Position numbers and translations under genes: made by a program. 64,000 nucleotides of DNA from Pseudomonas atagonensis (GTDB lineage: Bacteria > Pseudomonadota > Gammaproteobacteria > Pseudomonadales > Pseudomonadaceae), in contig NZ_VXCA01000049.1 in assembly GCF_011369485.1 (NCBI RefSeq), positions 1 through 64,000 of the forward strand, given 5' to 3'. Position 1 is the stretch's first letter, and each line of letters begins with the position of its first letter. Positions 43,338-52,370 of the stretch are shown piece by piece. The notes beneath the pieces are model-generated. The model saw only the letters and a program-made list of their open reading frames with translations. It did no database searches and was not told the origin of the DNA.

Positions 43338-44165
43338 ATGAACGATGCGGTAAAGCACAGAACCCTGCCGGGGCCGTTGCGGGAAGCGCCGGTCCCGCCG
43401 CCACCGGGCAGGCCGGCCTTTAAAGCCAATACCTCACAACCCGGTGGTTTGAACAAACAGCAAATGGTCTTGTTGGTGGCCGTGTCGGCGCTGATACATG
43501 GCAGTGCCTGGTGGTTTCTCCAGCAATCACGACCAGAACCGCTGCCAACGCCGCCACAGATCCCGGAAATGACTGTCGAGCTGACCAGCCCGACGCCACC
43601 CGCGCCGCCGACGCCGGAACCACCGCCGCCTCCACCACCGCCCGAACCCGAGCAACCAGTGGAAGACGAGGACGCGGTCAAGCCACCACCGAAACCGGTG
43701 GAAAAACCCAAGCCCATCGAGAAACCGAAACCGGTCGAGAAACCCAAACCGGTGAAAAAAGTCGAGCCGCCGAAAGCGCCGCCCGCCCCGGCACAACCGG
43801 CCGCCCCTGCCGCGCCCGCCACACCAAGCGCGCCACCGGCTCCGGCTCCGGCTCCGGCTGCGGCACCAGGCCCGGTGAAGGAATCAGCAGCAATTTCCGG
43901 CCTCGCCAGCCTCGGCAATCCGCCGCCGGAATACCCGTCGCTGGCGCTGCGGCGCAACTGGGAAGGCAGCGTGGTGTTGCGCATTCAGGTGCTGGCCAAC
44001 GGTCGCGCTGGCTCGGTCACCGTGACCAAGTCCAGCGGCAAGCCGCAACTGGATGACGCGGCTGTCGCGGCGGTGAAGAACTGGAAGTTTATTCCGGCCA
44101 AGCGCGGTGACACGCCGATTGACGGCTTCGCCACCCAGACCATCGATTTCAAATTGCCGCAATAA
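43338..44165 (+). CDS. tonB: TonB energy transducer
   Basis: The 275-residue protein has one N-terminal membrane helix (MVLLVAVSALIHGSAWWFL). A long proline-rich spacer follows with PPPPPPPEPEQP and lysine-proline repeats (EKPKPIEKPKPVEKPKPV). The C-terminal TonB domain reads PEYPSLALRRNWEGSVVLRI and ends AAVKNWKFIPAKRGDTPIDG. It spans the periplasm to transmit energy from ExbB/ExbD to outer-membrane receptors. GAGGGAG precedes the ATG at 43338. It heads an operon with exbB, exbD and a receptor gene, so it is probably dedicated to that receptor. Confidence 0.95.
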   Translation: MNDAVKHRTLPGPLREAPVPPPPGRPAFKANTSQPGGLNKQQMVLLVAVSALIHGSAWWFLQQSRPEPLPTPPQIPEMTVELTSPTPPAPPTPEPPPPPPPPEPEQPVEDEDAVKPPPKPVEKPKPIEKPKPVEKPKPVKKVEPPKAPPAPAQPAAPAAPATPSAPPAPAPAPAAAPGPVKESAAISGLASLGNPPPEYPSLALRRNWEGSVVLRIQVLANGRAGSVTVTKSSGKPQLDDAAVAAVKNWKFIPAKRGDTPIDGFATQTIDFKLPQ

Positions 44166-44213
44166 CCAACACTCAATCAACGCACAACCGAATAACGCAA
44201 GCGAGGTGTAACC

Positions 44214-44918
44214 ATGAACGATTTGTCTTCGATGATTGTCCCCGGTGTGCTCTGGGGTCTGGTGCTGTTTTCCGTGGTCAGCTGGGCGATCCTGCTGGTC
44301 AAGTCGGCGCAATACCTGCGCCAGAAAACACAGAACAAACAATTCACCAAAGCCTTCTGGGGCGCGCCGGATCTGCTCACCGCCGCCGAACACGCCAGCC
44401 AGTATCCAGGTTCGCTGGCGCGCATCGCCAGCAGCGGTTTCGAGGCGCTGCTGGTGGAAGACTCGCCGCGCACCACGCAACAACTGGCACACACCATCAA
44501 CCGCTCGGATCGGCTGGAGCGCAACCTGCGCCAGCAGATTCAGAAGGAACGCCGCTCGCTGGAAAATGGCCAGGCGATTCTCGCCAGTATCGGCAGCACC
44601 GCGCCGTTCATTGGTCTGTTCGGCACCGTGTGGGGAATCATGGAAGCGCTGAAAAGCATCGGCGAAACCGGTTCGGCCAGCCTTGAAGCGGTCGCTGGGC
44701 CTATCGGTCACGCGCTGATCGCCACCGGCGTGGGTATCGCCGTCGCGGTGCCGGCGGTGCTGATTTACAACTTCTTCTTGCGTCGCCTGAAACTCGCTTC
44801 GGCGGACATGGACGACTTCGCCCACGACTTCGACGCCCTCGCCTCGCGCAGCGCGTTTTCCATCAGCCGTCAGGCCATCGCCAGCAAAACCACAGCCGCC
44901 GTGCGGGAGGCCAGCTGA
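44214..44918 (+). CDS. exbB: ExbB proton-channel subunit (MotA/TolQ/ExbB family)
   Basis: The 234-residue inner-membrane protein has three helices: VLWGLVLFSVVSWAILLVKSA near the N-terminus, ASIGSTAPFIGLFGTVWGIMEAL, and ALIATGVGIAVAVPAVLIYNFFLRRL. The TAPFIGLFGTVWG and GVGIAVAVPAVL stretches are the ExbB/TolQ signatures. A cytoplasmic domain lies between helices one and two. With ExbD it uses the proton gradient to drive TonB. GAGGTG precedes the ATG, and its stop shares a base with the exbD start. Confidence 0.95.
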   Translation: MNDLSSMIVPGVLWGLVLFSVVSWAILLVKSAQYLRQKTQNKQFTKAFWGAPDLLTAAEHASQYPGSLARIASSGFEALLVEDSPRTTQQLAHTINRSDRLERNLRQQIQKERRSLENGQAILASIGSTAPFIGLFGTVWGIMEALKSIGETGSASLEAVAGPIGHALIATGVGIAVAVPAVLIYNFFLRRLKLASADMDDFAHDFDALASRSAFSISRQAIASKTTAAVREAS

Positions 44919-45319
44919 TGTCTTTTTCCACTCAGGACAGCGATGAAGTGCTCAGCGAAATGAACGTCACGCCGCTGGTCGACGTGATGCTCGTGCTGCT
45001 GGTGGTGTTCATCGTCACCGCGCCGCTGATGACCAACGCGATCAAAGTGAACCTGCCGAAAACCGACGCAGTCGCCCCCGCCGAGAAAAAGGATCCGGTG
45101 GTGGTCAGCGTCGATCAGGACGGCAAGTTCTATCTGGCCAAAACCGAACTGGCCCCGGAATCGCTGGAGGCCAGCCTCAAGGAGGTCAAGGCCAAGGACG
45201 CCGAAGTGCGCGTGCAGTTGCAGGCCGATTCCTCGGTGAATTACGGCCAGGTGGCCAAGGCCATGGCGTCTATCGAGCGCTCGGGTATCAGCAAGATTTC
45301 GGTGATGACCACCCACTGA
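44918..45319 (+). CDS. exbD: ExbD proton-channel subunit
   Basis: The 133-residue protein has one helix containing the essential aspartate (VTPLVDVMLVLLVVFIVTAPL), followed by a periplasmic domain (AIKVNLPKTDAVAPAEKKDPVVVSVDQDG). The SEMNVTPLVD sequence before the helix is the ExbD hallmark. It forms the proton path with ExbB. The start codon overlaps the exbB stop in TGATG, which suggests translational coupling. Confidence 0.95.
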   Translation: MSFSTQDSDEVLSEMNVTPLVDVMLVLLVVFIVTAPLMTNAIKVNLPKTDAVAPAEKKDPVVVSVDQDGKFYLAKTELAPESLEASLKEVKAKDAEVRVQLQADSSVNYGQVAKAMASIERSGISKISVMTTH

Positions 45320-45523
45320 GTGCGGTGTCGGGCAGGCCTTAAACACGCCCGACACCGCTGATCGAATCCCGTCGCAACCTGCCGACCGAAAAACGTCGCG
45401 CGTCTTCGGAGGGGATCGGCTTGCTTGAAGAAAGTGGTTTTCCGCACGCGGTATCACCGGTGGCGGAGCAATGAGGGCTCACAAGGCCATTTCGATAAAC
45501 GTCTAATAAAGTCGGAAACAACC

Positions 45524-48235
45524 ATGCTGATGAACACTCCACGCTTCACGCTCAAACCTTTGGTGGCAACCATTTCTCGCCACCGTTTTGTTCCGTTGTA
45601 TCTGGTGGCCATGGGGATGGGCGCCGGGACCGTGCAAGCGGCCGAGGACGACAACGCTGCCGCTCCGGCCGCTGCGGCGGTGGTTGCGCCCACCACGCAA
45701 CTGCAACGGGTGGAAGTGACGGGTTCGGCGATTCGCCGGGTCGATGCCGAGACGGCCGTGCCGATCACCATTCTCAAGGCCGATGAGCTGCGTAAACAGG
45801 GCGTGACCACCACCGCCGAACTGGTGCAGCGCATCACCGGCAGCCAGTCGATCAACAACAGCGCCGGCTCGGTCGGTGCCGCCACCGGCGGTGCATCGTT
45901 CGCCGACATGCGCGGCATCGGCGCGAACAAGACGCTGGTACTGCTCAACGGCCGACGCCTGGCCAACAACGCCTTGTCCGGCACCAACTCGGCCGGCGGC
46001 GCGGTGGATCTGAACATGATCCCGTTCGCTGCCATCGAGCGCGTGGAAGTGCTGCGTGACGGCGCCTCGGCCCTGTACGGCACCGACGCCATCGGCGGCG
46101 TGATCAACTTCATCACCAAGAAATCCATGACCGACGGCCAACTCACCCTCGGCGGCGAAACCCCGACCCACAGCGGCGGCGGTGCGACCAAAGACATGAG
46201 TGCCAGTTGGGGCTACGGCGATCTGGAAGAAGACCGCTTCAACGTACTCGGCGTGTTCAACTACAACAAGCAGCAAAATCTCGACGCCAACGACCGCTCG
46301 TTCGCCACCGACTACGCCCCCGGACGCGGTCTCGACCAGACCTCCGGCACCGCGTTCCCCGGCAACTACAGCCAGAACGGCAACGCCACCAACCCGCTGG
46401 CCAACAGCAACTGCAACGGCCCCAATCTGATCGCCCGCGATGGCCTGTGCCGCTTCAGCACCCGTGAATTCATCGACCTGGTGCCACAAACCGAGAAGAC
46501 CTCGTTCTTCGGCAAGACCTCCGGCAAACTCAGCGACGACCACAACGTCAATCTCGAATACTTCTGGTCGCGCAACAACAACGCCACCGCCGTCGGCCCG
46601 GCGCCGTTGACCGGTCTGAGCCTCGACTCGTCATCGCCCTACTACCCTGGCAACGGCATCACCCCGGCACCGACGGACTTCGCTCTCGACCCGACGCAAC
46701 CGATCGATGTGAACTGGCGTGAAACCGCCGCCGGCCCGCGTGAATCGAAAGACCAGAACACCAGCCAGCGCTTTTTGCTGAGTTTCGATGGTCTGGTCGG
46801 CGGCTGGGACTACAACGTCGGCGCCTCGTATAACCAGAACAAAATCGTCTCCAGCGTTACCAGTGGTTATGTCAGCGATCAGGCGATGATCAACGGTCTG
46901 GCCAGCGGTTTGCTCAATCCGTTCGGCCCGCAGTCTGCTGCCGGCCAGCAGTACATCGACAATGCCGCGTACCACGGCGCCTACTCCACCGCTGTCGGCC
47001 GCGTGGCCGGTTTTGACGGGCGGATCAGCCGTGAAATCGGCGACTGGTTCGGGGCCGGCCCGTCCGGCCTGGCGTTGGGTGGCGAGTACCGCAAAGAGAA
47101 ATTCCATCAGGACTTCGAACAGTTTGCCGGCGATATCCAGAGCCTCGGCATCGACCCGGCGGGCAGCGTCGAGGGTGATCGCAGCGTGAAAGCCGCGTAC
47201 GCCGAAATCAACGTGCCGGTGCTCGACAGCCTCGAACTGTCGGCCGCCGTGCGCCACGACAAATACAGCGACTTCGGCAGCACCACCAACCCGAAATACT
47301 CGTTCCGGTATCAGCCACTCAAAGAGCTGGTGGTGCGTGGCGCGTACAGCGAAGGTTTCCGCGCGCCGTCGTTGTATGAGTTGTATTCGCCGCGCAGCAT
47401 CACTTACACCCAGGGCTACTACAACGACCCAGTGCTGTGTACCGGCGGCGTGGTGCAACCGGGCGGCAATGGCGGGCGCGATTGCGGTCAGCAGTTCCTC
47501 AACCAGATTGGCGGCAACGAAGACCTGGCCCCGGAGAAAGCGCGCAACGTGACCCTGGGCTTCGTTTATCAACCGATCAGCAACTTGTCGGTCGGTCTGG
47601 ATTTCTGGTGGATTCACATCTCCAACCAGATCCAGCCGTTCCCGGAATCCACCGTGTTTGATCAGGCTGGCAGCTACCCGGATCGCTTCGTGCGCAACGC
47701 CGATGGCACGCTCAATTACATCGTCACCGGGAATGCCAACCTCGGCATCGTCGAAACCAACGGTGTCGACGTCTCGCTCGACTATCGCTTTCCGAACACC
47801 CCGTACGGCCAGTTCGGTCTGGGGCTGCAAGGCACGTACGTCGACGAGTACGACTTCCAGAGCACCATCAAAGGCCCGTTCACCGACAAGGTCGGCGACT
47901 TCAAGGGTGACGGCGTGATCGCCCGCTGGAAACACAACCTCACCGGCAGCTGGACCTTCGGCGCGGCACGGGCGGCGCTGACCAACCGCTTCACCACCGG
48001 TTACAACGACTACGACCGCGACACCCACGCACGCGTGGCGTCGTATTCGGTGTGGGATCTGTCGGCCGGTTACACCTTCAACAAGGTGCTGGATGTCGAT
48101 GCCGGGATGAAGAACGTGTTTGACCGCAACCCGCCGTTCTCCAACCAGGCTTACAACTTCCAGAGCGGCTATGACCCACGCTACACCGACCCGCTGGGCC
48201 GTACGTTGTTTGCGCGCATGACGTATCACTTCTAA
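45524..48235 (+). CDS. TonB-dependent outer-membrane receptor
   Basis: The 903-residue receptor has a signal peptide (through GAGTVQA). Next come a TonB-box-like VEVTGS, a plug domain (TTTAELVQRITGSQSINNSAG, LVLLNGRRLANNAL, then IERVEVLRDGASALYGTDAIGGVINFITKK) and a 22-strand barrel. The barrel ends with ARMTYHF, a C-terminal aromatic. The long barrel and NSAGGAVDLNMIP plug are typical of receptors for peptides or carbohydrates rather than small ferric siderophores. tonB-exbB-exbD lie upstream and a peptide ABC importer lies downstream. The substrate is inferred to be a peptide-like molecule. The ATG at 45524 is chosen over the upstream frame. Confidence 0.93.
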   Translation: MLMNTPRFTLKPLVATISRHRFVPLYLVAMGMGAGTVQAAEDDNAAAPAAAAVVAPTTQLQRVEVTGSAIRRVDAETAVPITILKADELRKQGVTTTAELVQRITGSQSINNSAGSVGAATGGASFADMRGIGANKTLVLLNGRRLANNALSGTNSAGGAVDLNMIPFAAIERVEVLRDGASALYGTDAIGGVINFITKKSMTDGQLTLGGETPTHSGGGATKDMSASWGYGDLEEDRFNVLGVFNYNKQQNLDANDRSFATDYAPGRGLDQTSGTAFPGNYSQNGNATNPLANSNCNGPNLIARDGLCRFSTREFIDLVPQTEKTSFFGKTSGKLSDDHNVNLEYFWSRNNNATAVGPAPLTGLSLDSSSPYYPGNGITPAPTDFALDPTQPIDVNWRETAAGPRESKDQNTSQRFLLSFDGLVGGWDYNVGASYNQNKIVSSVTSGYVSDQAMINGLASGLLNPFGPQSAAGQQYIDNAAYHGAYSTAVGRVAGFDGRISREIGDWFGAGPSGLALGGEYRKEKFHQDFEQFAGDIQSLGIDPAGSVEGDRSVKAAYAEINVPVLDSLELSAAVRHDKYSDFGSTTNPKYSFRYQPLKELVVRGAYSEGFRAPSLYELYSPRSITYTQGYYNDPVLCTGGVVQPGGNGGRDCGQQFLNQIGGNEDLAPEKARNVTLGFVYQPISNLSVGLDFWWIHISNQIQPFPESTVFDQAGSYPDRFVRNADGTLNYIVTGNANLGIVETNGVDVSLDYRFPNTPYGQFGLGLQGTYVDEYDFQSTIKGPFTDKVGDFKGDGVIARWKHNLTGSWTFGAARAALTNRFTTGYNDYDRDTHARVASYSVWDLSAGYTFNKVLDVDAGMKNVFDRNPPFSNQAYNFQSGYDPRYTDPLGRTLFARMTYHF

Positions 48236-48275
48236 CCCACAACACCAGATGTCTCCCCTGTGGGGATGCTCCACC

Positions 48276-48363
48276 TGTGGGAGGGGCTTGCTCCCGAAGA
48301 CGGCTTATCAGTGAAGGATGTGTTGACTGACACACCGCCTTCGGGAGCAAGCCCCCTCCCACA
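48276..48363. repeat. REP doublet, GGGAGGGGCTTGCTCCCG variant
   Basis: GTGGGAGGGGCTTGCTCCCG and CGGGAGCAAGCCCCCTCCCAC form an inverted pair. This sequence variant also occurs at 54721-54810. It separates the receptor gene from the peptide-binding gene. Confidence 0.92.
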
Positions 48364-48402
48364 GTTTGATCTGTGTTGTTTCAGGGACTGAGGATTGATC
48401 TC

Positions 48403-50268
48403 ATGAGTTTTTTGCGCAACATGGCTGCGCTGCTGTTCGGCGGTGCGTTGCTCTGTAACGTCGTAACGGCACTGGCCGACGGCAGCTACGCGATGACGGT
48501 GTACGGCGAGGCGCCGAAGTATCCGGCGAACTTCAAGCATTTCGATTTTGTCGATCCTGACGCGCCCAAGGGCGGTTCGCTCAGCCGCGCGTCGATGGAA
48601 ATCGGCCAGTACAACTACATCGCGCCGTATGCCGATCAGGGCATTTCCGTGGTGCAGATCAACGACTGGGTGTACGCGCCCCTGGCGTTTCGCTCGCTCG
48701 ACGAGCCCTACACCGTCTACGGGCTGGTCGCGCAACAGATGGAACGCGATCCTCAAGGCCTGTGGGTGCGTTTCACCCTGAACCTCAAGGCTCGTTTCGC
48801 CGATGGCACGCCGATCACCGCCGAAGATGTGCGCTACACCTTCAACCTGCTGATGACCAAAGGCAGCCTGAGCTATCGCCAGCAATACGCTGATGTGCAG
48901 GACGTGCTGATCGAAGGCCCTCGGCAGGTGCGCTTCACCTTCAAGAACAACCTCAACCGCACCCTAGCGCTGGATCTGGCGACGATGCGTATCGTCCCCG
49001 AGCACTGGTGGAAAACCCGCGACTTCGCCAATGGTGGTGGTTTTGAGCCACCGCTGGGCAGCGGCCCGTATCGGGTGAGCAAGGTCGACGCCGGACGCAG
49101 CATCAGTTTCGAACGGGACGCGAATTGGTGGGGCAAAGACCTGCCGGTCAGTCGCGGCATGTACAACTTCGATACCCTCACGGTGAATTTCTACGGCGAC
49201 ACCGACGTCGCCCGCCAGCTGTTGCAGGCCGGTGCGTTTGACTACAACCGCGAGTTTTCTTCCTCCGGTTACGTGGTCGGTTACGACAGCCCGGCGCTGC
49301 GTGACGGGCGTTTGCAGCAGTCGATCCTGGCCCCGGAAAAACCCACCGCCGCTCAAGGCTTCGTGTTCAACCTGCAGAACCCGATCTTTCAGGATCGCCG
49401 TGTGCGTCAGGCCATCAGCCTGTTGTGGGATTTCGAGTGGACCAACAAGCAGATGATGCGCGGCTTCTACGTGCGCCAGAACAGCTTCTGGCCGAAGAGT
49501 GAAATGGCCGCCACCGCGCTCCCGGACGCCGAAGAGCTGAAGATCCTCGAACCGTTGCGCGGGCAGATCCCCGACGAAGTATTCACCACGGTGTATGAGG
49601 CGCCGAAAACCGATGGCAGCGGCTACATCCGCGACAAGCAATTGCAAGCCTTGAAGCTGCTCGCCGAGGCGGGCTGGACAGCGAAAAACAATCGTCTGGT
49701 CAACGCTGCCGGCGAGCCGCTGGAATTCACCTTCCTCGACGGTCAGGGCGGTTTCGACCGCATGCTGCTGCCGTTCAAGCGCACCCTCGCGCAGATCGGC
49801 ATCACCCTCAATCTACGGCGCATCGATTCGGCGCAATACGTCAACCGGCTGAATGCCCGGGACTACGACATGATCGTCACCAGTTTCCCGCGCAGTGGCG
49901 ATCCGATCGTCTCGCCGGGGCGTGAGCTGTACAGCCTCTACGCCTCGCAAAGCGCCACGCAAGTCGGCAGTTCCAACTCGATGGTGCTGGCCAATCCGGC
50001 GGTCGATCAACTGATCGACGGGTTGGTGCAGGCCAACACCCGCGAAGCCATGGTGCATTACGCCCGCGCCCTCGACCGGGTGCTGCAATGGGGTTACTAC
50101 ATGATTCCCAACTACTACTCCAAAGGCACGCCGACGGTGTATCAGAACCGCTTCGGCATGCCGCCCGTGCAACCGGCGTACGACGAAGGCCTCAACACCT
50201 GGTGGGAGATCTCGGCGAAGCCATTGACCACGCAACAGATGCACAGCCAACTCGCGGGGGGCCAGTGA
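48403..50268 (+). CDS. yejA: peptide ABC transporter solute-binding protein (YejA-like, family 5)
   Basis: The 621-residue periplasmic protein has a signal peptide (FLRNMAALLFGGALLCNVVTALA). It belongs to the family 5 solute-binding proteins, YejA branch: MTVYGEAPKYPANFKHFDFVDPDAPKGG at the front, DGTPITAEDVRYTFNLL, and GSGPYRV in the middle. YejA captures oligopeptides and, in enterics, microcin C. P. aeruginosa has a related Npp importer for peptidyl nucleosides. GAGGA precedes the ATG. It heads an operon yejABEF and follows a TonB receptor. The specific cargo is not known. Confidence 0.9.
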   Translation: MSFLRNMAALLFGGALLCNVVTALADGSYAMTVYGEAPKYPANFKHFDFVDPDAPKGGSLSRASMEIGQYNYIAPYADQGISVVQINDWVYAPLAFRSLDEPYTVYGLVAQQMERDPQGLWVRFTLNLKARFADGTPITAEDVRYTFNLLMTKGSLSYRQQYADVQDVLIEGPRQVRFTFKNNLNRTLALDLATMRIVPEHWWKTRDFANGGGFEPPLGSGPYRVSKVDAGRSISFERDANWWGKDLPVSRGMYNFDTLTVNFYGDTDVARQLLQAGAFDYNREFSSSGYVVGYDSPALRDGRLQQSILAPEKPTAAQGFVFNLQNPIFQDRRVRQAISLLWDFEWTNKQMMRGFYVRQNSFWPKSEMAATALPDAEELKILEPLRGQIPDEVFTTVYEAPKTDGSGYIRDKQLQALKLLAEAGWTAKNNRLVNAAGEPLEFTFLDGQGGFDRMLLPFKRTLAQIGITLNLRRIDSAQYVNRLNARDYDMIVTSFPRSGDPIVSPGRELYSLYASQSATQVGSSNSMVLANPAVDQLIDGLVQANTREAMVHYARALDRVLQWGYYMIPNYYSKGTPTVYQNRFGMPPVQPAYDEGLNTWWEISAKPLTTQQMHSQLAGGQ

Positions 50269-50269
50269 C

Positions 50270-51334
50270 ATGTTGCGCTACCTGAGTCGACGCCTGTTGC
50301 TGATCATCCCCACGCTGCTGTGCATTCTGGTGGTCAATTTCCTCATTGTGCAGGCCGCGCCGGGTGGCCCGGTGGAGCAAGCCATCGCCCGCCTGCAAGG
50401 CTTCGGCGGACACAGCATGGGTGGCGGTGGCGAGGTGGCCGCGATTGGCGGCGCCGGGCGCAGCAGCCGCGGGCTGGATCCGGCGCTGATCGAGGAGATC
50501 AAGCACCACTACGGCTTCGACAAACCCATGCATGAACGCCTGTGGCTGATGCTGAAAAACTACGCGCAACTGGATCTGGGCAGCAGTTTCTTTCGTGGCG
50601 CCAAGGTCACCGATCTGATCGCGCAGAAGCTGCCGGTATCGTTGTCGCTGGGTCTGTGGGCGACGCTGATTACCTACCTGATTTCGATCCCGCTGGGCAT
50701 TCGCAAAGCGATCAAGAACGGTAGCGCGTTCGATATCTGGAGCAGCACGGCGATCATCATCGGTTATGCGATGCCGGCGTTTCTATTCGCGATCCTGCTG
50801 ATCGTGGTGTTCGCCGGTGGCAGCTACGTCAACTGGTTTCCGGTGCAGGGGCTGGTCTCGGACAACTTCGACAGCCTCAGCACGCTGGGCAAGGTCGGCG
50901 ACTACCTCTGGCATCTGGTGTTGCCAGTGGCGGCACTGGTGATTGGTGGTTTCGCCACATTGACGATCCTCACCAAAAACAGCTTTCTCAACGAGATCAG
51001 CCGCCAATACGTGATCACCGCGCGGGCCAAGGGACTGACCGAAAGGCGTGTGCTCTACGGCCATGTGTTTCGCAACGCCATGCTGCTAGTGGTCGCGGGT
51101 GTGCCGTCGGCGCTGATCGAGGTGTTTTTCGCCGGCTCGCTGTTGATCGAAACCATCTTCAACCTCGATGGTCTCGGGCGCATGAGTTACGAAGCGGCGG
51201 TGTCGCGGGACTATCCGGTGGTGTTCGGCGCGCTGTTTCTGTTCACCCTGTTCGGCCTGCTTATCAAGTTGATCGGCGACCTCTGCTACACCCTGCTCGA
51301 CCCGCGCATCGACTTCTCGGCGAGGACTGCCTGA
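50270..51334 (+). CDS. yejB: peptide ABC transporter permease (YejB-like)
   Basis: The 354-residue protein has six helices of the BPD type. The N-terminus MLRYLSRRLLLIIPTLLCILVVNFLIVQAAPGGPVEQAI is characteristic of DppB/YejB permeases. The coupling EAA loop is ARAKGLTERRVLYGHVFRNA. An extended periplasmic loop of about 60 residues (GGHSMGGGGEVAAIG) sets YejB apart from DppB. It begins two bases after the yejA stop and overlaps the start of yejE. Confidence 0.92.
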   Translation: MLRYLSRRLLLIIPTLLCILVVNFLIVQAAPGGPVEQAIARLQGFGGHSMGGGGEVAAIGGAGRSSRGLDPALIEEIKHHYGFDKPMHERLWLMLKNYAQLDLGSSFFRGAKVTDLIAQKLPVSLSLGLWATLITYLISIPLGIRKAIKNGSAFDIWSSTAIIIGYAMPAFLFAILLIVVFAGGSYVNWFPVQGLVSDNFDSLSTLGKVGDYLWHLVLPVAALVIGGFATLTILTKNSFLNEISRQYVITARAKGLTERRVLYGHVFRNAMLLVVAGVPSALIEVFFAGSLLIETIFNLDGLGRMSYEAAVSRDYPVVFGALFLFTLFGLLIKLIGDLCYTLLDPRIDFSARTA

Positions 51335-52356
51335 TGTTCACACTCTCCCCTCTTGGTCAGCGGCGTGTGGCGCAGTTCAAAGCCAATCGACGTGGTCGCT
51401 GGTCGTTGTGGCTGTTTATCGGCCTGTGCCTGATCTGCCTCGGCGGTGAATTGATCGCCAACGACAAGCCGCTGGTGATCCGTTATCACGACGCGTTTTA
51501 CTTTCCGATTCTCAGCGATTACCTGGAAACCGATTTCGGCGGCGAGCTGCCCTTTCAACCGGACTACGCCAGCAGCTACGTGCACACACTGATCGAAGAT
51601 CAGGGCGGCTGGATGCTGTTTCCGCCGATCCCGTTCAGCTACGACACGGTCAATTACGACCTTACCGAACCGGCGCCGAGTCCGCCCTCGACGAGCAACT
51701 GGCTGGGCACCGACGATCAGGCGCGCGATGTGTTGGCACGGGTGATTTTCGGCACACGGATTTCAATTCTGTTTGCCTTGATCCTGACCGGTATCAGCGC
51801 CCTGATCGGCATTGTCGCCGGCGCGTTGCAGGGCTACTACGGCGGCTGGGTCGACTTGCTCGGGCAGCGCGTTCTGGAGATCTGGTCAGGCTTGCCAGTG
51901 CTGTACCTGCTGATCATTTTGTCCGGCTTCGTCTCACCGAGCTTCTGGTGGTTGCTGGGGATCATGGCGCTGTTCTCATGGCTGGCGCTGGTCGATGTGG
52001 TGCGCGCCGAGTTCCTCCGTGGGCGCAATCTGGAATACGTCAAAGCCGCACGGGCACTGGGCCTGACCGACAGCGAACTGATGCGCCGGCACATTCTGCC
52101 CAACGCGATGACCTCCACCCTCACCTACCTGCCGTTCATTTTGACTGGCGCCATCGCCACCCTCACTGCACTGGACTTTCTCGGCTTCGGCATGCCGGCC
52201 GGCACCGCGTCGCTGGGCGAGTTGATCGGTCAGGCCAAGCGCAATCTGCAGGCACCGTGGCTAGGGCTGACGGCGTTTTTCGCCCTGGCGCTGATTTTGT
52301 CTTTGTTGGTTTTTATTGGTGAGGCATGCCGCGATGCGTTCGATCCACGATCTTGA
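51334..52356 (+). CDS. yejE: peptide ABC transporter permease (YejE-like)
   Basis: The 340-residue protein has six helices. The N-terminal part (PLGQRRVAQFKANRRGRWSLWLFIGLCLICLGGELIANDKPLVIRYHD) and GTDDQARDVLARVIFGTRIS are YejE features. The EAA loop KAARALGLTDSELMRRHILPNAM is present. With YejB it forms the membrane pore. Its start codon overlaps the yejB stop (TGATG). Confidence 0.92.
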   Translation: MFTLSPLGQRRVAQFKANRRGRWSLWLFIGLCLICLGGELIANDKPLVIRYHDAFYFPILSDYLETDFGGELPFQPDYASSYVHTLIEDQGGWMLFPPIPFSYDTVNYDLTEPAPSPPSTSNWLGTDDQARDVLARVIFGTRISILFALILTGISALIGIVAGALQGYYGGWVDLLGQRVLEIWSGLPVLYLLIILSGFVSPSFWWLLGIMALFSWLALVDVVRAEFLRGRNLEYVKAARALGLTDSELMRRHILPNAMTSTLTYLPFILTGAIATLTALDFLGFGMPAGTASLGELIGQAKRNLQAPWLGLTAFFALALILSLLVFIGEACRDAFDPRS

Positions 52357-52370
52357 TCCCCGGAGCTGAC

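Noticed and set aside
45320..45523. Separate small gene between exbD and the receptor (frame starting at 45425)
   Set aside because: The frame is continuous with the receptor gene and the extra 33 residues are charged, not a signal peptide; the receptor start at 45524 explains the sequence.
46631..48274. 547-residue open frame on the minus strand
   Set aside because: It is antisense to the TonB receptor gene, with no ribosome site and no domain; it results from the high GC content.
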